A stretch of 43,968 bases of DNA, taken from the NCBI GenBank assembly GCA_022843805.1, contig JALHMY010000085.1, forward strand, positions 1 through 43,968, given 5' to 3'. The position numbers and the translations under genes were made by a program. Position 1 is the first letter of the stretch. Each line of letters starts with the position of its first letter. Positions 33,423 to 41,843 of the stretch are shown here, one piece after another. The DNA is from Fuerstiella sp. Lineage in GTDB: Bacteria; Planctomycetota; Planctomycetia; Planctomycetales; Planctomycetaceae. Under the pieces are notes generated by a model that had not been told where the DNA came from, ran no database searches, and worked only from the letters and a program-made list of their open reading frames with translations.

Positions 33423-34934
33423 TCAGACCGCCGGCAGTCCGTCTTCCGCAAATTCCATCATGAATCGATCAATGTCCACACGACCAATCTGGCGAACACC
33501 AATCGCCGCATCATGACCCTTCGCACCTGCAGGTCGCAGTGATTTCGCAAGTTCCACGATGGACGAACGACCGCTGTGGCTGAAATATTCAGGAGCTGTC
33601 GTCTGGTTCGCTTCGCCGTTACCCAGCGGTTCCGCTGGCTCCATCGGCAGTTCATTCTTTCTGCGCTGCCCGGACTCCTCTGACGACTGGCCTGACGGCG
33701 CTCCGTCACCAATCACCGGAGACAACACTTCCAGGTTTTCTGCTGTCGCCGAGGCAAGCCGCTGTCGGAGCCGGGTACCAAACATTCTTCGACGAAGAGC
33801 GGGAACGGGGGTCTTTTCGGCAGCATCTGACGTGTCACCCGGAGAATCATCTTCGCTCAGGGTATTAATGACCGGATCCAGCGACATCGCTGTCGACGAA
33901 AACATGTCCGATGAGTTTAACCCGGCAAAAACGTAGCTGGTGCTGTCATCGGCAGCAGAATCATTAAGACTGACGTCCACTGGTACAGCGCTGCTGACTG
34001 CGTCGGAATCACTCACTGCGGTCAACGCCATGTCAGCGGCCAGCGTATAGAAAACTGCCTCAACGTCAGACAGTTCAAAGAAATGCATCTCAACCGATGC
34101 GTTGTCATTGTCCTGAAGCGATCGAATCACGGTGGGTGATACTTCGCTGTCTGCCGTTTCACTGTCGTCGATTTCGAGTTCTGGTGACTTTATGTCATCT
34201 GTTTCGGTGTCATCTGTTTCGGTGTCAGCGATTTCAGTTCTGCGTATTTCAGTTCTGCGTATTTCGTTGACTGAGTCGATTGAATCGATGCCATCAGGCA
34301 CAGGGTCGACATAAGTGACGTACTCATAAATCTCTTCGTTCTCTTTTCCCTCCCAGGACTCGTCAGAATCGATCAGGTTCAGATCAATTGTTGACCAGTA
34401 GTCCTCAGGAAATGGAACGGTTGTTTCGTAGCTCTCGCCATCCGGACCAACTGCCGTGACGCTGAATTCCCGCCAGTCTTGCGGGTACAACCAGTCTGTC
34501 GACCAGCCATCTTCGGTCCCGGTCAACTCCATACCGGATTCAGGACCAATGGATTCGTAGAATTCGACATCGCTGAATTCGCCTGACGGTTCGACATCAA
34601 TGGCCCAGTCCAGCACATCCAGGTACTCGTCCCCTGGCCCGGACATCATCATGATCCGAAATAACGGCTCACCGTCTTCACCGACCGGAAATTCACCGTC
34701 TAAAGGGCTGAATTCAACAACTTCGCTTTCCAGTTCGATCGGCCCTTCACATTCACAGCAAACGTCCGGCAGGAAATCTTCAGAGGCATCAATTGCTTCT
34801 GAGTCGACCACAGCGATCGGTGAAGCGCTCAGCAACGAACGAGTTTCACAGACATCAGCCCGGCCGGATACGTTTTGTACCGACCTTCTCACAGCTGACC
34901 GTCGACGATTTTTATGGCGAGGGATAAATGCCAT
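33423..34934 (-). CDS. Acidic LEPR-XLL-like surface protein
   Basis: A 503-aa protein of unknown function. The ATG at 34934 is preferred: AAGGGGAT lies seven bases upstream. The basic N-terminus (PRHKNRRRSAVRRS) followed by CETRSLLSAS resembles the LEPR-XLL motif (usually LEPRxLLSA) that opens many large planctomycete surface proteins; here Glu-Thr-Arg replaces Glu-Pro-Arg. The rest is strongly acidic and Ser/Asp/Glu-rich. A repeat block near residues 237-260 (R-R-T-E-I twice, then D-T-E-T-D twice) reflects 15-bp tandem DNA repeats around 34200-34262. The last ~95 residues are more ordered and mildly basic. No transmembrane helix or enzymatic motif is seen; a surface or matrix role is inferred. 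Confidence 0.72.
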   Translation of the reverse strand: MAFIPRHKNRRRSAVRRSVQNVSGRADVCETRSLLSASPIAVVDSEAIDASEDFLPDVCCECEGPIELESEVVEFSPLDGEFPVGEDGEPLFRIMMMSGPGDEYLDVLDWAIDVEPSGEFSDVEFYESIGPESGMELTGTEDGWSTDWLYPQDWREFSVTAVGPDGESYETTVPFPEDYWSTIDLNLIDSDESWEGKENEEIYEYVTYVDPVPDGIDSIDSVNEIRRTEIRRTEIADTETDDTETDDIKSPELEIDDSETADSEVSPTVIRSLQDNDNASVEMHFFELSDVEAVFYTLAADMALTAVSDSDAVSSAVPVDVSLNDSAADDSTSYVFAGLNSSDMFSSTAMSLDPVINTLSEDDSPGDTSDAAEKTPVPALRRRMFGTRLRQRLASATAENLEVLSPVIGDGAPSGQSSEESGQRRKNELPMEPAEPLGNGEANQTTAPEYFSHSGRSSIVELAKSLRPAGAKGHDAAIGVRQIGRVDIDRFMMEFAEDGLPAV

Positions 34935-35465
34935 CCGGGATCCCCTTAAGTAGTGATCATTTGTGCAGTAATGGAGAGATTCATTTCCCAATGAATCAGA
35001 ATGGCCGAACTTGCGAGTGCTGCAATGCAGAGGCTCAGGAACAGACTTAACACCCTAAGGCGTTCTGATTTTGTCGGGCATCAAAAGAGGGGACTTATAG
35101 CAGTCAAAATTCCATTGAAACCCCCTGTTTCTGTCGTTTGCCCGACAATGACAGCAGTGTGCCCCCTACTTCCGTTCATTTTCGGTGAAATTCGCAGAGT
35201 CAAACGAGAATGGCGCGGAATCCGCTGAGCGGAGTTGTGAGCGGGGGCAAAAACAGACGATATTACTGAATCGACAATTCCTCCGCCTCAAAATTCAGGG
35301 ATCAATGCTCCTGTTTCCATCGAATGTCAGCCGGTTGTTTGAATATCAAAACCTGGTTACCTTTCCGCAACCAATTGGAAGAATTGACTGGCATACCGTG
35401 AATGGCCGGCCGCAGTTCCGGCTGATTCACGGATGATGATAAACATGGAGTAAGGACGATACAAG
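34935..35465. other. Upstream region of trxB with a long-range inverted repeat
   Basis: About 530 bp with no gene. A 10-bp perfect inverted repeat ttgtcgggca (35071-35080) / tgcccgacaa (35139-35148) encloses a possible inner pairing agggg / cccct. It should also contain the promoters of the acidic protein (minus) and of trxB (plus). The trxB ribosome binding site (AAGGA) is at its end. Confidence 0.5.
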
Positions 35466-36518
35466 ATGGCAGAACGAGTGACGATCATTGGATCCGGCCC
35501 GGCTGGCTGGACGGCCGCCATTTATGCAGCGCGAGCCACGCTGGATCCTCTGGTTTATGAAGGAGCGTTCACTGAGGACAATCGCCTGAAGGGCACACTG
35601 CCTCTTGGACAGTTGTCTCTGACAACGGAGGTCGAGAATTTTCCCGGCTTTCCCGCAGGAAACATGGCCGGTTATCTTGATTCCTCGATCGACGAATCGA
35701 AACGCAAATATATGGCTCCTCATGGCGGCCATGGAGTCAGCGGTCCGGAGCTGATGGAGCTGATGCGGCAGCAGGCCGCCAACTTTGGTACTCGTATCCG
35801 AACCGATGACATTGTCGAAATCGACCTTTCAAAACGTCCGTTCCGTATGAAGAGTCTGGGCGGCGATGAGTTTGAAAGTCATTCTGTGATCATCGCCACA
35901 GGTGCACGAGCCAACTATCTGGGACTTCCATCCGAAGAGCGATTCAAGAACCTGGGAGTCTCTGCGTGTGCAGTCTGCGACGGAGCGCTCCCCCGCTTTC
36001 GAAATCAGCCGGTTGTTGTCGTGGGCGGTGGCGACAGCGCCATGGAAGAATCGACTTTCCTGACAAAGTTTGCATCCGTCGTTTATCTTGTACATCGACG
36101 TGACTCCTTCCGAGCCAGCAAAATCATGGCAGAGCGTGTTATGGCGAATCCAAAGATTTCGATTCAGTGGAACTCAGAAATTGACGAGGTCCTGGGCAGT
36201 GAGGAAAAAGGAGTAACCGGAGTTCGCATTCGCAGCACCCTGGATGCATCGAAGAAACAGGAACTGCCCGCCACAGGTTACTTTGCGGCCATCGGCCATA
36301 CACCGAATACAGATTTTCTGAAAGGGCAGTTGCAGACAAACGCCAAAGGCTATGTTGTCTGGACGACACCTCAGCGAACATACACCAGTGTGGAAGGTGT
36401 GTTCGCAGCGGGTGACGTGGCGGATGATTATTTCCGCCAGGCGATCACCGCAGCTGGTACCGGCTGCATGGCCGCTCTGGATGCCGAACGCTGGCTGGCA
36501 GCACAGGGAATTCACTAG
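35466..36518 (+). CDS. trxB: Thioredoxin reductase (NADPH)
   Basis: A 350-aa FAD/NADPH flavoprotein that reduces thioredoxin. The FAD-binding G-S-G-P-A-G (9-14), redox-active C168-A-V-C171 followed by D172, the NADPH site VGGGDS (186-191) and the C-terminal GVFAAGDVADDYFRQ are all present. It is longer than the usual ~315-320 residues: compared with E. coli TrxB the CxxC is displaced by ~32 residues, owing to extra sequence between about 36 and 92 (including DSSIDESKRKYMAPHGGHG). The start ATG has AAGGA nine bases upstream. Its TAG stop codon is the first three bases of the MITE-like element that follows. Confidence 0.93.
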   Translation: MAERVTIIGSGPAGWTAAIYAARATLDPLVYEGAFTEDNRLKGTLPLGQLSLTTEVENFPGFPAGNMAGYLDSSIDESKRKYMAPHGGHGVSGPELMELMRQQAANFGTRIRTDDIVEIDLSKRPFRMKSLGGDEFESHSVIIATGARANYLGLPSEERFKNLGVSACAVCDGALPRFRNQPVVVVGGGDSAMEESTFLTKFASVVYLVHRRDSFRASKIMAERVMANPKISIQWNSEIDEVLGSEEKGVTGVRIRSTLDASKKQELPATGYFAAIGHTPNTDFLKGQLQTNAKGYVVWTTPQRTYTSVEGVFAAGDVADDYFRQAITAAGTGCMAALDAERWLAAQGIH

Positions 36519-36634
36519 TGCTTTGTCAAGCGTTGAATTTCGGGTAGTGGACCTTGCCAAAGGTCCTGCAGCCAGGGGATCTTTAGCAAGATCCACTACC
36601 TCCAACCCGAACTCTTTATCCTGACAGAGCACTA
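36516..36634. mobile_element. TA-flanked MITE-like element at the trxB stop codon
   Basis: A 119-bp segment with terminal inverted repeats TAGTGCTTTGTCA (36516-36528) and TGACAGAGCACTA (36622-36634), one mismatch in 13 bp. The outermost bases are TA at both ends, as expected for a TA target duplication of IS630/Tc1-mariner type elements. The interior contains further inverted arms (gggtagtggacc...ggatc...tccactacc, 36542-36600). It carries no coding capacity, so any transposase would act in trans. A related left end, TAGTGCTCTG, occurs at 41841. Confidence 0.72.
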
Positions 36635-36689
36635 TCAGGCTTTCGATCGCCGCCACTTTCTTTGCGCACATTTACTGAGGAGTCCTCTT

Positions 36690-37886
36690 ATGCTGACTCA
36701 GGTTGGTTGCCGGCATCGTCAGCAGAGGCTGTGGCAGGTAATACCCGAGCCTGTGCAATGGCTGCTGGTCGGAGATCCTCGCCACATCCAGTATCTCTGC
36801 AATTTCCGGCCTAACCCAGTGAGTTTTTCCAGTGATCAGCGTTCGCTGTTACTGTTATTCCGGGATGGCCGCACGATGCTGCTGGCCGACAACTTTACCA
36901 GACGAGCAGCAGGAGCAGAAATCTTTGCTGATCAGGAAGTTATCGTTCCGTGGTACACCCATCGAAAATCGGTCATCAACCGCGATGATGCACTGTGTGA
37001 ATCGCTGAAGGAATTGCGATCCGCATGGGGGTCGATGCCAGGACTTCTTGAACCGGAAGGCGTTTCCGCAAAAGCAGCGTCGATCGTTTCGGAGTTTGCG
37101 AATGTTTCAGGTCAGACAATGGTTGCCGAACATCGGGACTGGCATTTTCCTCATCTGAAATCGAATGGCCAGACGACGCTTGGTCATGTCATTCGTTCGC
37201 TCCGACGTTCCAAACATCCGGATGAAGTCACCCTGATGCGGCACTGCATGCAGTCAGCCGAAGCGGGGCAGGCACGAGCATTTGAAGTGGTTCAGCCCGG
37301 AATCTCAGAACTGGAAGTGTATCTTGAAGTACAAAAAGCGGCTCAGCAGGCCGCTGGTTCCGCATGCATCATTTATGGCGACTTCCGCGCCACGAATGGA
37401 GCATTGCATAAGGCTGGCGGACTTCCCACTGGTTATCGGCTGCAGCCCGGCGATCTGTTCATTCTGGACTTCAGCGTTGTCATTCATGGATACCGCAGTG
37501 ATATCACGAATACCATTGCCGTGGGAACTCCTTCCACTGCTCAGATGAAGCAGTTTGAAGCATGTCATGAGGCACTGAATTCCGCAGCAGCAACTTTGAA
37601 AGCCGGTGTTGAATGTCGTCAGGTGTTTGAGACGGCATCCCGCGTCCTGCAACAATGGGGATTTGGTTCTCTGGCCCACCACGCGGGTCATGGTCTGGGA
37701 CTGGAACATCCGGAACCGCCCATCATTGTTCCGGAGAGTGATGATGTGCTGGAAATTGGCGACATCATTACACTGGAACCTGGCTGTTATGTGCCGGGTG
37801 TGGGAGGAATGCGATTTGAGCACAATTACCTGATCGGTGAACAGGACGCCGAACAGCTCAGCCAGCATCGCATCGGGCTGATATGA
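36690..37886 (+). CDS. M24 family aminopeptidase (Xaa-Pro dipeptidase-like)
   Basis: A 398-aa 'pita-bread' metallopeptidase, probably a prolidase or Xaa-Pro aminopeptidase. The creatinase-like N-terminal domain spans about 1-165. The dinuclear metal ligands are visible: D260 (FILDFSV), D271 (YRSDITNT), H334 (HHAGHGLG), E363 (TLEPGCYV) and E377 (MRFEHNY). Cytosolic. The start ATG has GAGGAG seven bases upstream. Its last four bases (ATGA) overlap the start of the BioF-like gene, so the two are translationally coupled. Xaa-Pro specificity is typical of the family but cannot be proven from sequence. Confidence 0.88.
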   Translation: MLTQVGCRHRQQRLWQVIPEPVQWLLVGDPRHIQYLCNFRPNPVSFSSDQRSLLLLFRDGRTMLLADNFTRRAAGAEIFADQEVIVPWYTHRKSVINRDDALCESLKELRSAWGSMPGLLEPEGVSAKAASIVSEFANVSGQTMVAEHRDWHFPHLKSNGQTTLGHVIRSLRRSKHPDEVTLMRHCMQSAEAGQARAFEVVQPGISELEVYLEVQKAAQQAAGSACIIYGDFRATNGALHKAGGLPTGYRLQPGDLFILDFSVVIHGYRSDITNTIAVGTPSTAQMKQFEACHEALNSAAATLKAGVECRQVFETASRVLQQWGFGSLAHHAGHGLGLEHPEPPIIVPESDDVLEIGDIITLEPGCYVPGVGGMRFEHNYLIGEQDAEQLSQHRIGLI

Positions 37887-39073
37887 GCTCGGAGAGTTTT
37901 CAGCAGCGGCTGGCCAGTCGTCTCATTGATCTTCGGGAACGGCATCTGCATCGCGCTCGTCGCACGATCAGGTCCATCAGCAGTACGGAATGTCTCATAG
38001 ATAGCAGAGTTTGCGTCAATTTTGCGGCGAACGATTATCTGGGGCTTTCTCATCATCCGCTTGTAACAAAAGCGATGGCTGACGTTGCGGCGAAACAGGC
38101 GGGTGCTGGCGCCAGTGCTTTGGTTTCAGGCCGTTCGCCATGGCATCAGCAGCTGGAAGATGATCTTGCGGCGTTTGAGCAATCACAGGCGGCGGTCCTG
38201 TTCCCATGCGGGTATACGGCCAATTTCGGCATGCTCACCAGTCTGATCACGGACCGCGATGCGGTCTTCTGTGACAGAAACAATCACGCCAGTATCGTTG
38301 ATGGCTGTCGGGCTTCCGCCGGAAGAATGCTGGTTTATGATGGTCGGGACCTGGAACGACTGTTGAATGGGCTGCAGAAACGAAGATCAGAATACGAGCA
38401 GATCTTTGTGGTCACGGACAGTGTCTTCAGTATGGATGGCACCGTGGCACCCGTCGCCCGGCTCGCGGAGCTGACCCGCAGTTGTAATGCAGTGCTGATT
38501 GTGGATGAGGCTCATGGCACGGGTGTTTTTGGCGCCACAGGCCGTGGAATCTGTGAATTGCAGGGTGTCCATGATGCCGGCGATGACCGAGTGATTCGCA
38601 TGGGTACGCTCAGCAAGGCGATTGGAACACTCGGCGGGTTTGTGACGGGCAGTCAGTCTCTTTGTGACTGGCTCTGGAATTCTGCTCGAAGCCAGTTTTT
38701 CTCGACAGCACTTCCACCGGCAGTTTGTGCGGCTGCCAGTGTTTCTCTGCAGCTGATCGATCATGAACCTGCTCGCCGTGAACGACTTCTTCAGCTGTGC
38801 CAATATGCGCGTGAGGAACTTCATCGGCTGAAGCTGAAGTCGGTGCCGGATAGCCAGGGTCCGATCGTGCCAGTGATACTGGGCTCTGAGTTGAAGGCTG
38901 TTGAAGTCAGCCAGCGTCTGCAGAATGCCGGGTTCCTGATTCCCGCAATTCGGCCTCCAACAGTCGCCCCCGGCACAGCCCGGCTGCGAATTTCGCTGTG
39001 CTGTGACCACACCGAAGCACAGATCGGCGAGGCGTTGTGGCTGATCTCACAAAACGCGACAGATTCAGAATAA
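37883..39073 (+). CDS. BioF-like alpha-oxoamine synthase (PLP enzyme)
   Basis: A 396-aa PLP-dependent enzyme of the alpha-oxoamine synthase family (8-amino-7-oxononanoate synthase, 2-amino-3-ketobutyrate CoA ligase, serine palmitoyltransferase). Key residues: H135 stacking on PLP (DRNNHASIVDG), D208 and H211 (LIVDEAHGTG) and the Schiff-base lysine K245 (GTLSKAIGTLGG). The N-terminal NFAANDYLGLSHHP is the usual family start. It would condense an amino acid with an acyl-CoA. No other biotin genes are nearby, and it is coupled to a peptidase gene, so a biotin role is possible but not shown. Cytosolic. Confidence 0.87.
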   Translation: MSSESFQQRLASRLIDLRERHLHRARRTIRSISSTECLIDSRVCVNFAANDYLGLSHHPLVTKAMADVAAKQAGAGASALVSGRSPWHQQLEDDLAAFEQSQAAVLFPCGYTANFGMLTSLITDRDAVFCDRNNHASIVDGCRASAGRMLVYDGRDLERLLNGLQKRRSEYEQIFVVTDSVFSMDGTVAPVARLAELTRSCNAVLIVDEAHGTGVFGATGRGICELQGVHDAGDDRVIRMGTLSKAIGTLGGFVTGSQSLCDWLWNSARSQFFSTALPPAVCAAASVSLQLIDHEPARRERLLQLCQYAREELHRLKLKSVPDSQGPIVPVILGSELKAVEVSQRLQNAGFLIPAIRPPTVAPGTARLRISLCCDHTEAQIGEALWLISQNATDSE

Positions 39074-39148
39074 TTCGATAATTGGTGGACGGTGTGCCGT
39101 ATCCTGCGATACTTCGCCACGTTTTTGCACTGGCTGGCAGGTCAGTGA

Positions 39149-40144
39149 ATGTCGTGTCTTCCGTCACTCTGCAGTTATTGCTCTGAAATGCCGTCCGTGA
39201 TTCCATCCGCCAGTTTATTATCGCCGGATAAAGTCGATTCTGCACTGCTGTCAAAGTCGCAGCAGAGAAATGGATTTTCCGACGAATATCCATTTACATC
39301 CCGATGGTTCAGTACCGAAGGCCATGTCCAGCATTATGTGGACGAAGGTTCGGGCCCGGTGCTGCTGATGGTCCATGGCAATCCCACATGGAGCTTCGCA
39401 TGGCGCAGGCTTGTTACAGAACTCAGCAGTCAGTATCGAGTCATTGCCATTGATCATCTGGGGTGTGGATTTTCTTCCAAACCGCAGTCACGAGAGCTCT
39501 ATACCCTCGAAAACCACATTCGGCGATTGTCAGCACTGGTGGAAGCACTGGACCTGAAGGACATCACCCTGTTCTGCCATGACTGGGGAGGCGCGATCGG
39601 GATGGGATGTGCCGGACGAATGCCCTCGCGATTCCAGCGATTTGTTCTGATGAACACAGCCGCGTTTCGCAGTCAGGCAATTCCACGGCGAATTGCGGTC
39701 TGCCGAATACCGATGCTGGGACAATGGGGAGTACAGCAACTGAATCTTTTTGCCACTGCCGCGATTTATATGGCGGCAGAGAAACGCCTTTCAGCTTCCG
39801 CCAGGGCCGGATTACTGGCCCCGTACGACTCTTACGAGAGTCGGATCGCCGTACATCAGTTCGTGCAGGACATTCCACTGGATCCCCGGCATCCCAGTTA
39901 TGAAACTCTGAAAGATGTGGAATTGTCTCTGAGCCGGTTTCAGCATCACCCGATGCTGCTGATCTGGGGGATGAAGGACTGGTGCTTTACACCCGCTTTT
40001 TTTGAAGAATTTCGTCGACGATTTCCACAGGCTCAATTGCTGCCGATCGCCGATGCGGGCCACTATGTCTTTGAAGATGCTCATGATCAGATGCTGCCGG
40101 CCATTCGTCAGTTTTTGCAGGTGAGCACCCCGCCAGTCATGTGA
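39149..40144 (+). CDS. Alpha/beta hydrolase (haloalkane dehalogenase / OleB-like)
   Basis: A 331-aa alpha/beta-hydrolase. The oxyanion motif HGNPTWSFAWR (76-86) and the nucleophile elbow F-C-H-D145-W146-G-G indicate an aspartate nucleophile with a neighbouring Trp, as in haloalkane dehalogenases and in OleB beta-lactone decarboxylases; the catalytic His is H305 (DAGHYVFED). HGNPTWS and the LGCGFSSKP stretch recall OleB, but oleA, oleC and oleD are not in the window, so the substrate is open. The first ~45 residues are poorly conserved and ATG 39188 is an alternative start. It lies 75 bp after the BioF-like gene. Confidence 0.83.
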   Translation: MSCLPSLCSYCSEMPSVIPSASLLSPDKVDSALLSKSQQRNGFSDEYPFTSRWFSTEGHVQHYVDEGSGPVLLMVHGNPTWSFAWRRLVTELSSQYRVIAIDHLGCGFSSKPQSRELYTLENHIRRLSALVEALDLKDITLFCHDWGGAIGMGCAGRMPSRFQRFVLMNTAAFRSQAIPRRIAVCRIPMLGQWGVQQLNLFATAAIYMAAEKRLSASARAGLLAPYDSYESRIAVHQFVQDIPLDPRHPSYETLKDVELSLSRFQHHPMLLIWGMKDWCFTPAFFEEFRRRFPQAQLLPIADAGHYVFEDAHDQMLPAIRQFLQVSTPPVM

Positions 40145-40161
40145 CTTTTGGAACAACTTCG

Positions 40162-41118
40162 ATGCAGAACGTGCAGACCATTCGCGTCATTGACTCTCAT
40201 ACAGGTGGTGAGCCAACTCGAATCATTGTTTCAGGCGGACCAGACCCTGGAGGCGGCTCCATGGCCGAACGTCTGATTCGATTTCGCGAGCAGTATGACG
40301 ACATCCGTTCGGCCGTCATTAATGAGCCTCGCGGCTCGGATGTGCTGGTGGGTGGCCTTTTGTGTGAACCGGTCGATCCGACATGCGAAGCCGGTGTCAT
40401 TTTCTTTAACAATACCGGCTATCTGAACATGTGTGGTCATGGGACAATCGGACTGATGGTCACGCTGGGGTGGCTCGGCAGGCTGCAACCCGGCGCTCAT
40501 CGGATTGAAACACCCGTGGGCGTTGTGACTGCCATCCTGATGGATCGAAATCGCGTTTCGCTGCAGAACGTGCCGTCATGGCGATTTCGTAAGGATGTTC
40601 AGGTCAAAGTACCGGGACACGGGACTGTTCGAGGAGACATTGCCTGGGGAGGCAACTGGTTTTTTCTGGTCAGTGATCATGGACAGGTACTTTCCGTAAG
40701 TCGCTGCCGACAGCTTTCTGACCTGACACAGCAGATTCGTGAATCGCTGGAGCGAGAGGGTATCACCGGCCCGAACGGCGAGGTCATCGATCATATTGAA
40801 TTGTTCGGAGAAGCTACACAGACTGACGCCAGCAGCCGAAATTTTGTCATGTGTCCGGGGGGTGCATGGGACCGTTCACCGTGTGGAACTGGAACGAGCG
40901 CAAAGCTGGCATGCCTTGCTGCCGATGGCAAACTGCTGCCCGGACAGACATGGCGACAGGAGAGTATCGTTGGCAGTATCTTCGAGGGCAGCTATGAACC
41001 GGCACCCAATTCACCAGTCGGCACCATAATCCCCACAATTACGGGATCCGCATGGATCACAGCCGACTCCACGCTGATACTTGATGCGGAAGACCCGTTT
41101 CGCACAGGGATTTGTTAG
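40162..41118 (+). CDS. Proline racemase family, probable 4-hydroxyproline 2-epimerase
   Basis: A 318-aa proline racemase-superfamily enzyme. Both catalytic cysteines are present: C91 (NMCGHGTIG) and C241 (DRSPCGTGTSAK). The two-cysteine arrangement favours an epimerase/racemase; trans-3-hydroxyproline dehydratases usually have Thr/Ser in the second place. The N-terminal VIDSHTGGEPTR is the family signature. I chose ATG 40162 (GGAA seven bases before); a GTG at 40141 overlaps the hydrolase stop. Placed after a prolidase-like peptidase gene, it suggests turnover of hydroxyproline from peptides. Proline versus hydroxyproline specificity is inferred from overall resemblance only. Confidence 0.88.
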   Translation: MQNVQTIRVIDSHTGGEPTRIIVSGGPDPGGGSMAERLIRFREQYDDIRSAVINEPRGSDVLVGGLLCEPVDPTCEAGVIFFNNTGYLNMCGHGTIGLMVTLGWLGRLQPGAHRIETPVGVVTAILMDRNRVSLQNVPSWRFRKDVQVKVPGHGTVRGDIAWGGNWFFLVSDHGQVLSVSRCRQLSDLTQQIRESLEREGITGPNGEVIDHIELFGEATQTDASSRNFVMCPGGAWDRSPCGTGTSAKLACLAADGKLLPGQTWRQESIVGSIFEGSYEPAPNSPVGTIIPTITGSAWITADSTLILDAEDPFRTGIC

Positions 41119-41423
41119 GCAGTGGAATTTGCACATGCGTGCAGTTCAGCACACTATGGTCCAGACCGCACGCTTTCCAGGGCAGTCGCACAGAGTATTC
41201 GCCAGATTCTGCGACATATTCGGGCTCGCTGAAATGAGAACGATCCATGCTTTCATTGGCGTGCGGACGAAGTGTGCAACGCACGGAGCAGGTTCACGAG
41301 TTTCGGCACACCGTGTGCACCCTGCCGGGAAGTGTCGTTCAGCAAAAAAGCCGGATCAGAGTTGGACCGGCGTTGTCATAGCATTTCCCCGGAGATGCCA
41401 CTTCCTGGAAAGAGTTCAGCCCT
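41119..41423. other. Gene-free stretch
   Basis: Short overlapping frames on both strands with no domain and atypical composition. A weak gccgg/ccggc pairing after AAAAAA lies near 41346-41371. Nothing else recognisable. Confidence 0.45.
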
Positions 41424-41843
41424 ATGCGTAAGAATGATCCCATCGCCAACGTGATGACAAAAAATCCAGTCACTCTGGATATCAGCGATCCGGTTTCGAA
41501 GGCCCGGAAGCTGTTTGAAACTTCCTCTATCCATCACCTGCCTGTCGTCAGCGGAACAACACTCGTTGGAATTCTGACGTGGACAGATCTGATGAGAATC
41601 AGCTTCGGAGATTTTGGCAACCAGGATGCTCGAGGACTGGATGCGGTGCTGGATCACACCTACAAGCTTGCAGACGTAATTCAGAAGAATCCCACAACCA
41701 TGCCGGTTTCCGGTACTGTTCGTGACGCTGCTCAGGTGCTGGCGACCAATAATTTTCATTCAATTCCAGTTGTGGATGGGAACGCACTTGCGGGAATCGT
41801 TACTTCCACGGACCTGATTCGGTATCTTGTGGAACAGTATTAG
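41424..41843 (+). CDS. Two-CBS-domain protein
   Basis: A 139-aa protein consisting of a Bateman pair of CBS domains, about residues 8-62 (VMTKNPVTLDISDPVSKAR ... HLPVVSGTTLVGILTWTDLMR) and 82-137 (IQKNPTTMPVSGTVRDAAQ ... SIPVVDGNALAGIVTSTDLIR). Such stand-alone pairs bind adenosine nucleotides and regulate partner proteins. Cytosolic. A GGAAAGAG lies about 13 bases before the ATG. The stop codon TAG coincides with the TAGTGCTCTG element end, as in trxB. A universal stress protein gene follows, a frequent neighbour. Confidence 0.9.
   Translation: MRKNDPIANVMTKNPVTLDISDPVSKARKLFETSSIHHLPVVSGTTLVGILTWTDLMRISFGDFGNQDARGLDAVLDHTYKLADVIQKNPTTMPVSGTVRDAAQVLATNNFHSIPVVDGNALAGIVTSTDLIRYLVEQY

Noticed and set aside
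34132..34314. A Ser/Val-rich plus-strand frame opposite the acidic protein gene.
   Set aside because: It is the antisense shadow of the Asp/Glu/Thr repeat block in the minus-strand gene.
37883..40144. The BioF-like enzyme plus OleB-like hydrolase as an olefin (ole) or biotin biosynthesis locus.
   Set aside because: oleA, oleC, oleD and all other bio genes are absent, so neither pathway assignment is supported by context.
41081..41431. A 116-codon plus-strand frame between the epimerase and CBS genes.
   Set aside because: It overlaps the end of the epimerase and the start of the CBS gene, and has no ribosome binding site or motif.
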